Positions 57,318 to 64,000 of a stretch of 64,000 nucleotides of DNA are shown piece by piece. The DNA is from Ampullaceana balthica (lineage: Eukaryota; Mollusca; Gastropoda; Lymnaeidae). The notes under the pieces are model-generated. The model made no database searches. It was given only the letters and a program-made list of their open reading frames with translations, and was not told where the DNA came from. Made by a program: the position numbers and the translations under genes. Each line of letters begins with the position of its first letter. Within the stretch, counting starts at the first letter, position 1. The stretch is from assembly GCA_944989445.1 (NCBI GenBank), contig CALYLW010000127.1, forward strand, positions 352,535 to 416,534, written 5' to 3'.

Positions 57318-57835
57318 TGGTAAGAAATACTCATTATTGATTAGCAAAAGCATAAAAATGTTATTAAAAAGAATTCAGAGACATAAGTATTGTGCCTTTA
57401 GTGTTGCAATTACACAAATTGCACACATTTAGTTAAATTTTTAGTTTTAAAAATAATTTATGGCTCTCACAGAATTACTTTTAAAAAATGGTGTTTATGC
57501 TTCTGTCAGACGAAATGTTTCCCAACCCCTAAACTATGGAAATAGTGAATAAATGCGAATAAATTAAATTTAGGTTTTAACTCCAAATCACACTTATTTG
57601 GCAGGTAATTTGTTACCGTCTAAAATTAAAGTCATGACGTTTTATTTCATTTTTTTTCCTCGTTTGTTTTGTTAAAAGACAAAAACGCAGCAATAAAAAA
57701 TACAGCAACTAACAAAAAAATAATAATGAAATGAATTAGAATTGGATTAATGTGTTCCAATTATCAATTAATCATGTTTAAAACTTAAAGGCTGGGGAGT
57801 CAAACATGAAATTTAAAATATAAATTGACAATCTT

Positions 57836-58103
57836 CCCTATCTAACTGTGATGTGGCAGTCTTCCTTAAACTGTAATGTGACAGTCTTCATTCATCTGTG
57901 ATATTATAGTCTTTCTTTATCTGTGATGTTACAGTCTGCCTTTATCTGTGATGTGACAGTCTGCCTTTATCTATGATATGACAGTCTGCCTTTATCTATG
58001 ATGTGACAGTCTTCCATTATATGTGATATGACAGTCTGCCTGTGAATTGACAGTCTGTCTTATCTGTGATGCGACAGTTTTACTACATCTGTGATGTGGC
58101 AGA
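57836..58103. repeat. 25-bp minisatellite, about ten copies
   Basis: The unit is approximately tgacagtctgcctttatctg then 'tgatg'. It is well conserved in the middle (57920-58020), degenerate at both sides, and includes one shortened unit ('cctgtgaattgacagtctg'). Confidence 0.9.
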
Positions 58104-58444
58104 TGTTTGAATAGAAACAAGGAATTTTTAAAATGTTACTTTTTAATTCATATAATATAATAATAATATAATTCATTTATTTATTATTGCATATAGCCTA
58201 ATTGTATTTTCTTTCGGGTGCGTATTCATTGTTTAAACACAATTTGAGTTCAGAAATGAAGATGTAGAGTCACTCTAACAAAAATGAAAGACCGCGTAAC
58301 CTACCAATCAGCGAGCCTTCTTTGGTCAATGTGATTAGGTAGCCATACAAACAGATATAAAATCAGAAAATTCGTTTATGGATTGACCCTGAAATTTTCA
58401 CTAATTTTACAAATATTCGAGATTAATAAAAAGCAAATTATATT

Positions 58445-59480
58445 TTTTTTAAACCCGTAAAAAACAAAGTTTTTGTCTATACATCCTTTATATACGAGAC
58501 ATAACTACAAGTATGTGCATTATAATACGCATCGCACGACATTCTAAAAATCCAAAATTTTTGTTATGCCTCATATATGAAGGATTTATAGTACAAAAAA
58601 CTACTACAGTCTAAACTTCAGCTTGATTTGATCACGTGAAAAGGGTTATAAAAACATATTTAATATAATGCGCGCTGCGCGTCAGACTAGCATAACATTT
58701 ATAGATCGGGAATATATTTTTAATTAAATCCCTTATATTAACTTCGAAATCTTGTCTCTCTCTCTGTCTGTCATCATCTCTTCGTACGTCGGGCAGGCGG
58801 GTGGAAAGCAAAAGTAAAAAATGACACACTTCCCGTTGGGCTATCGAGCTGAAATTTTGCACATAGACTCGTGTCACCTAACAATGCATCGTATCGAAAT
58901 CGAATGTACCATAATTAAATTAATGCATTTTTAGTTTATCTCTATAAACTATATGTAGCAGTTCTCTATTGTTTACATTTTACGGGTCACTTGACTTCAC
59001 GCCAGCCATCGATGACCACATCTCGTGTTTAACACCATGGCGAGTTCACTCATTTTCAGGCTGTAAATGTTTGTCACGTTGGTACATAATCAATACTTTC
59101 AGTTCTGTCTCATATATAAGGGATTTATAGTCAAAAACCTTTGTTTTTACGGGGTTGTTTAATTTAAAAAGTATGGTCACCGCGCGACAAAAAATATTTA
59201 AAAAGGTTGTTAATATAATACGAAACTGCGACACTTTAGCGCAAAATTTACACGCTACATAAAGATACATAGAGATTATCTAAAAATTCATTAATTAATT
59301 ACAGTACATTCGATCGATGAGAAATTTTGAAAGATCCTTTTTATCGTCGCCATGAGTCTGCCTGCAAAATTGCAGCTCGCTAGCATGCGGGGAAGTGTGA
59401 TAAAATCGATCCAAAGTTTTTTCCGGCAAACAATCAAGCAAGCAGACGCCACGAGTTACTATAAAGAATTTTTTTTTATA
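58445..59480. repeat. Dominant repeat family, cluster of partial units
   Basis: Minus partial unit 58445-58600 (aaacccgtaaaaaacaaag). Plus unit 58725-59165: aaatcccttatattaacttc, TC tract, 'gaaatcgaatgtaccataattaaa' core with a small deletion, tail. Minus partial unit 59166-59480, ending 'cgccacgagttactataaag'. The parts abut, as in the 46-48 kb cluster. Confidence 0.8.
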
Positions 59481-61884
59481 AAGAACTGAGAGTCGAAAAT
59501 ATATAGTTTAGAAAACAAGATATGCAAGTGATATGTTTTATTTATGTCGACCAATTGTTTTCGGTCTGCGTTGCCTCTTAACGCATCGTTGCTATAGTAA
59601 CTAATGACGCATTCTAACAAAATGCTAATGCACCAAAAAGGCCGTAAAACTCAACTAAACCTAGTAAAATGTATATACTGTTACTTCACTTAGCTGAAAC
59701 TACTATTAATTAATGACAGGCAAAACAAATTAATCGAATCCCACTGATGATTCTGGGATACATGGAGTAGAGCTGGAAATGAAAGAGCGAGGCTTTACAA
59801 ACCACACCAACTACAATGGCGTTATTTGGCACATTTCTAGACAATAGAAGATACAGTTTTACCTCAGCAGGCTACGAGAGTACACAATCTAGGGGAGGCT
59901 ACTTGTGAGCTTTCTTTATACTGTCCAGAAAGATTTGACAGTTCGGTTAAGGCAAATTATGACACCTGACGGTCTGGAAGGCCCTAATATTTTGGGCTTC
60001 ATGACTAATTAAACATGGCGCAAGTTAGACAAGTCCCTCTTTTCAGGCAGCTGAAGGCGGAAGTTAATTCTTTTTTTTTAATTTTTCTTTATATTTTTTT
60101 GTTTTTGAAAAACCAACAACCCGACGTAATACTAACAGAGTGACAGTCCTTTATTCAATTTCCTAGTTTTAACCACGGCGCTGTTATGAGTGTCGATTTG
60201 AATATTTCAACATTTCTCCTTTGTAAATCAAATTTTTAATAGAATTGAACAAGTAAGGTGTATTTTTGTATTTCAAATTTCAATGTTTCTAGGAGTATGC
60301 AATAATGTTGAAGGCCAAGTCAATGTATTATTTACTGAGTCCTATTGCGGATTCGTAAAACTTCAACTTGAAAATGCTTTAGATCTTATTTTAACGACAT
60401 CAATTGTGCAGGTTCTTTTTAAATCAAAGCATCAATCAGGAAGAACGTTTTATTGAAGAGACGAAGACCAACTGAATGCCGAGTTACACGGCTCAATACA
60501 GATTTAGTGTTAGCCATCTAAACTAGACCAAAACAATTAATCTGGCCCTTAATTACGCATGCGCAAATCAATTCACTTCGCCCACATGTGGTTTTAATTC
60601 AGTCGACGCAAGACTGTTGATTATTTGTTGGGTGTCACTCCATAAAATGAACTCTAGGAATTCATTACACAAGTGTGCGTATGCACAGGACTGGGTGCGT
60701 ATGTTTTAAGTGCATATGCGTGCGTTGGAGGTAGTTTGTGGTTTTAATTTTAAAAGTTTGTTTTAATCTAATAATTGCATTATCAAGGTATGAGGCATAA
60801 TAGGCCTTGTCATATAGTGGTGGAAATCTATTGGTAGAAATATCCGGAGTTTTTAAGTGAAAAATGTAATATCAGATACGAGTCAATGTGTAAATGTGGG
60901 TATGTTGAGAAGGAAATATCTTATCAGCTATTTGTTAATTCTTCGTTAATTTAAAACAGCTAATTGGACTTGAACACAGAAAAAAAACACTTTCGTATTT
61001 TTACTAAGCTACCAATTTTGAGAAATTATTGATTCTTCTGTATTTATGCTTAAATACATTGTTCCTCTAAAATTTTGAATAAAAATAGAACATTACACAA
61101 TGAGTTAAGACGTTTTTCCGGTCTTAGAATAAATGACAAGCCTTATCTTTGACAAAGTTTCGCTAATAGCCTTTCGTTTCAATTCTAAATCTCAGTATCA
61201 AATTGTTCAACAAACACACATTTACCATTAGTCCACAACTGTGTCCGACTTATCATTGTTAATTATACTGGGAGAAATTTACTATTTTTATAATTGTACA
61301 TTTATTTGATTTATAATTTTTGTCGTCTTAAAAATACCATGTGATTGGAGGGATATAATTGCAAACTCCCAATGATTTTTTTTTAAAAATCAGGTTTATC
61401 TTTTCATAATGTAAGTCATTTTTCTTTAAAAATTAAATAAACCTTAAAATTTTTAATTACCCAGACGTTATAGATAGAATTAAAATGTAGAATGTAAAAT
61501 ATATTTTCATGCATTCCATCAGTTAAACATCCGTAAAAAATGTATCATATAAAATGCATGAAAGCAAAATTGTGCTTTCCTGGGGTTAAGAGATAATATG
61601 GGGAAATAAACCGACTTCTCGGGAAATGTGTCAGGTGATCAATATTTCCTTTGAAATAATATATTGTTTTAAAATGTTAATATATATGTTTATGTATTTT
61701 TTAACCAAAAGTTTTATCAGGTTGAAAAAAATAATTTTTATACACTGAATTGCATTTATTAATTACTAATTTTGTTTTTAAAACTATTGATAGCGCTAAA
61801 GTCTAATTTTTAATGTTAAAGTGATGTTTCTTATATGAAAATCATTTAATTTTAAGTTAAATAGCTATTTATATTTTACATCTC
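59481..61884. other. No gene recognised
   Basis: Non-repetitive within the window. Less AT-rich stretches at 59740-60060 and 60400-60700 lack long frames. Confidence 0.4.
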
Positions 61885-62155
61885 TTCCAGCCCATGGAGC
61901 ATGTGGGTGCTCCCTGTGTGAAGTATGCAAGAACCTTTCTTATTCCGTATGCAAGAACAAACACATACAAGTTTTCCTTCTTCCCGTCCGGAATTCGGGC
62001 GTGGAATGGGTTGCCTGAAGAATCCAGGAAAACCAACACTTTATCAGCATTTAAATCTCTAATAAAAATGCAGGACTAAACACAAACCATAGATAAGCGT
62101 AGGACGCAATAATCTTCTGTATAGACGGAGCGTCTGTAAACAGATAAGATAAGTA
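61885..62155 (+). mobile_element. LINE 3' end with GATAAG tail
   Basis: The C-terminal codons (61894-62079) are followed by a 3' UTR of about 70 bases ending cttctgtatagacggagcgt, 'ctgtaaacagataagataag'. The tail resembles the end of both SINE copies. It is 5'-truncated to about 270 bases. Confidence 0.85.
61894..62079 (+). pseudogene. LINE ORF2 C-terminal end (Jockey/CR1-like type)
   Basis: The frame reads CVKYARTFLIPYARTNTYKF, then SFFPSGIRAWNGLPEES, then LSAFKSLI. This is the ending typical of Jockey/I/CR1-like LINE reverse transcriptase proteins ('R-T-N-x-Y-K-x-S-F-F-P-x-x-I-x-x-W-N-x-L-P'). It stops at TAA. All upstream domains are missing because of 5' truncation, so it is a fragment, though the surviving frame is intact and fairly young. 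Confidence 0.85.
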
Positions 62156-62319
62156 AGAACCACAAATATTAGTAGCATTTCAAAGCTTGGAATTCGGAAT
62201 TCGTCCTTGGATGATTTAGTTAGAAAAGTAACAGGCTAAAATAGTTTACGAAATGAGAGTAAAGAATGACAATGAATTTGAGAAACATGAAACATTTTTT
62301 AAGCTCCATATGAATTCTA

Positions 62320-62390
62320 GGATTTAAATAACGCTAGCCCCCAAAACATTATTGGATTTAAATAACGCTTGCCCTTAGGGCTTTACTGGG
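62320..62390. repeat. Short direct repeat
   Basis: ggatttaaataacgctagcc and ggatttaaataacgcttgcc, about 30 bases apart. Confidence 0.8.
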
Positions 62391-62492
62391 AAAACGAGAT
62401 AGACATTCAGAGGCACGGAATAGGGGTGACAATTTATTACAATTATGTAATAATTAGCAAGATTTCTCAAATCGTGTTCCAGTAAGTTTCAT

Positions 62493-62495
<3 letters not shown>

Positions 62496-62539
<44 letters not shown>

Positions 62540-62551
62540 AACACACACACA
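62496..62551. repeat. (CA)n microsatellite
   Basis: About 36 bases of pure CA, then CA with interspersed 'aca aac' variants. Confidence 0.95.
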
Positions 62552-62842
62552 AGACATACATGCACGCATGCATGCACATACGCCCGGACACACAAAATAT
62601 CATATATTATTATTCATATATTATTTTTAAAATAATGACCATATTCGTTTACACTTAAGAATATATAATCGGATTAGTGAGTAATACAAATTCGTCATCA
62701 TTAAATACAATATTTAAATTTAAAAAAACTTAGTAATTAATTAACTCGAGTTACTGTCTATTTGATTTTTATTAATAATAGATAGAGGCCCCCTTAGCTT
62801 ACGAAATTCAGGCAAAAAATTTTTTAAAAAAACATTACTAAA

Positions 62843-62972
62843 ACCTGTTTCGCACCAGTGCCTTATAAACCTGTATCGCACCAGTGACTTATAAACCTGT
62901 ATCGCACCGGTGCCTCATAAACCTGTATCGCACCAGTGCCTTATAAACCTGTTTAGCACCAGTGCCTTATAA
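62843..62972. repeat. 26-bp minisatellite, five copies
   Basis: Five units of acctgtatcgcaccagtgcc then 'ttataa', differing at one or two positions each. Confidence 0.95.
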
Positions 62973-63117
62973 ACGAGTCTGTAATCAACCAACTCCTCTA
63001 TAACTAAACGCCTCCCCATCCCCACCCCCACCCCCCAGAGTTATCGGTGCTATGTTTAATTATATTCTTTAATATATATATATTTGTCAAGAGAATCATA
63101 TCACAAACTAGGAAGTA

Positions 63118-64000
63118 GAACTTGAACTTGAACTTGAACAATCCCTTAACCCGTTGCGTTGTGAGTCGCTGAATGACAGGCCGGTCCACTATTTGATATC
63201 GTCCTCCCATCTTTTCTTTTGTCTGCCTCTTTTCCTTCCTCCCTGGACTGTGACTTGCAATATAGTTTTTGCGAGACCTCCATTTCTTGTCACGTGTCCG
63301 TACCATCGTAATTTCCTCTTTTTAATTGATGTGAGTAGGTCCTCGTAGGGGCCAATGACAGTACTTATTGAGTTGCGGACCGCTTCGTTCGTGATGTGCA
63401 CTGTGTAGGGGATGTTCAATATCCTTCTGAAACATCTCATCTCCAACGCATTGATTCTTTCTCAAGGTCTACAGTGAGCGTCCAAGCCTCACAACCATAC
63501 AAAAAGACCAACATCGCCAGAGAGCGCATTAGCCGGATCTTTGTTCTCAGGGAGAGCTTCTTACTTTGCCAGATGTGCTTTAATTTACTCAATGCTGCCA
63601 TTGTTTGGGCTACTCTGGCAAGAATTTCTGGCTTTGAGCCTTCGTCGGATATTATGGCCCCTAGATATTTGAAGGTGGAGACTTCTTCGAGTTTTTGCCC
63701 GTTTATCAGAATCTCACTTGTGAATTTACTATTTGCCATGACCTTGGTCTTTTCTGCATTGATTTCCATGCCGTACGCCTTTGTTTTCTCTAGCTTTGCA
63801 AGGAATTCTTTTAGTTCGTCCTCGCTACCAGCTAGGCCGTCAATGTCATAGGCGAAGCGTAAATTGGTTATACTTCTCCCTCCGATGCTGACTGTTCCGA
63901 CATGGTCTTCTAGCACATCTGTCATTATCCTTTCAAGGAAGAGGTTGAAGAAGATGGAGGAAAGTAGACATCCTTGTCTGACACCAACAGTGGTCTTGAA
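63118..64000 (-). mobile_element. LINE (APE-type, RTE-like), 3' part, runs off window
   Basis: The 3' end on minus finishes in (TTCAAG)n at 63118-63138, a microsatellite tail as in RTE-like elements. Coding sequence begins right upstream and continues past 64000, so more of the element lies to the right. It is distinct from LINE copies A/B and from the 27.3 kb LINE in its protein sequence. Confidence 0.85.
63189..64000 (-). pseudogene. LINE reverse transcriptase, partial, catalytic box mutated
   Basis: Reading on minus: TVGVRQGCLLSSIFFNLFLE (RT motif with G-x-x-Q-G), MTDVLEDHVGTVSIGGRSI, LRFAYDIDGLAGSEDELKEF, GMEINAEKTKVMANSK, FKYLGAIISDEGSKPEI and FLYGCEAWTL. After a frame change near 63440 comes MEMRCFRRILNIPYTVHITN and KRKLRWYGHVTRNGGLAKTI, with RKRGRQKKRWEDDIK at the end. 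In the F-A-D-D box the first Asp is Tyr (FAYDID), which should abolish polymerisation. With the frameshift this is a dead copy. The N-terminal RT and endonuclease would lie beyond the window. Confidence 0.85.

Larger units (their letters stand above)
54622..57533 (+). mobile_element. 2.9-kb hAT element with nested Tigger remnant
   Basis: The left end CAGGTGTCGGGAAACC and the right end GTTTCCCAACCCCTA are inverted repeats. The flanks AACTACTG (54614-54621) and AACTATGG (57534-57541) agree at 6 of 8. The transposase pseudogene spans 56145-57317, and a Tigger remnant (54726-55674) sits in the 5' part. The right end is shared with 12592-13411. Confidence 0.8.

Overview
The window is eukaryotic, AT-rich, non-coding DNA of the kind found in large introns or intergenic space of an animal genome. 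No bacterial-style operons, rRNA genes, functional tRNA genes or CRISPR arrays are present. Nearly every recognisable object is a transposable element or its debris: APE-type LINEs with endonuclease and reverse transcriptase, tRNA-headed SINEs, hAT and pogo/Tigger-like DNA transposons, many short terminal-inverted-repeat (TIR) elements, Helitron-like termini, palindromic elements and several minisatellites. The mixture, and short motifs such as AAGGGAGATAACT near 20.1 kb, suggest a mollusc, most likely a gastropod. That is an inference from general familiarity, not a proof.

The best host-gene candidate is a 102-nt exon on the minus strand at 4174-4275. It lies between a good splice acceptor and a GTAAGC donor. 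It encodes a cysteine/tryptophan spacing that matches the hormone-receptor (HormR/HRM) domain of class B1 (secretin-like) GPCRs. A possible first exon with a TATA-like box and a phase-compatible donor lies on the same strand near 19.9-20.0 kb. If both are real, much of the left part of the window is intron of that receptor gene.

Layout. 0-16 kb: short TIR elements, LINE 3' ends, compound repeat A, the candidate exon, minisatellites and diverged copies of the dominant repeat family. 16-17.2 kb: a 36-bp minisatellite. 17.3-18.9 kb: a pogo-like element with a hAT element inside it. 20.6-25.3 kb: a nest of Helitron-like, pogo-like, compound-repeat and hAT elements. 26.2-28.6 kb: compound repeat C, then a palindromic element split by a truncated LINE. 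30.7-33.6 and 36.8-40.6 kb: two copies of one LINE family. 40.9-43.3 kb: degenerate repeats. 43.3-49 kb: a tandem and inverted cluster of the dominant family (core CAGATCGATCGAACGTACCG). 49.5-51.6 kb: a hAT element containing a SINE, an internal duplication and a smaller hAT. 53.5-54.3 kb: paired Helitron-like ends. 54.6-57.5 kb: a hAT with a Tigger remnant and a 19-bp minisatellite inside. 57.8-59.5 kb: a minisatellite and more dominant-family copies. 61.9-64 kb: a LINE 3' end, two simple arrays and a LINE that runs off the window.

All transposase and reverse-transcriptase reading frames seen are broken or truncated. The most notable unexplained items are (i) the dominant repeat family, counted 17 times through its core; (ii) a compound element that joins this core, a tRNA-like promoter and a long palindrome, in three copies; (iii) hairpin-CTAG termini arranged as inverted pairs; and (iv) a SINE whose tail matches the 3' end of a LINE in the same window.
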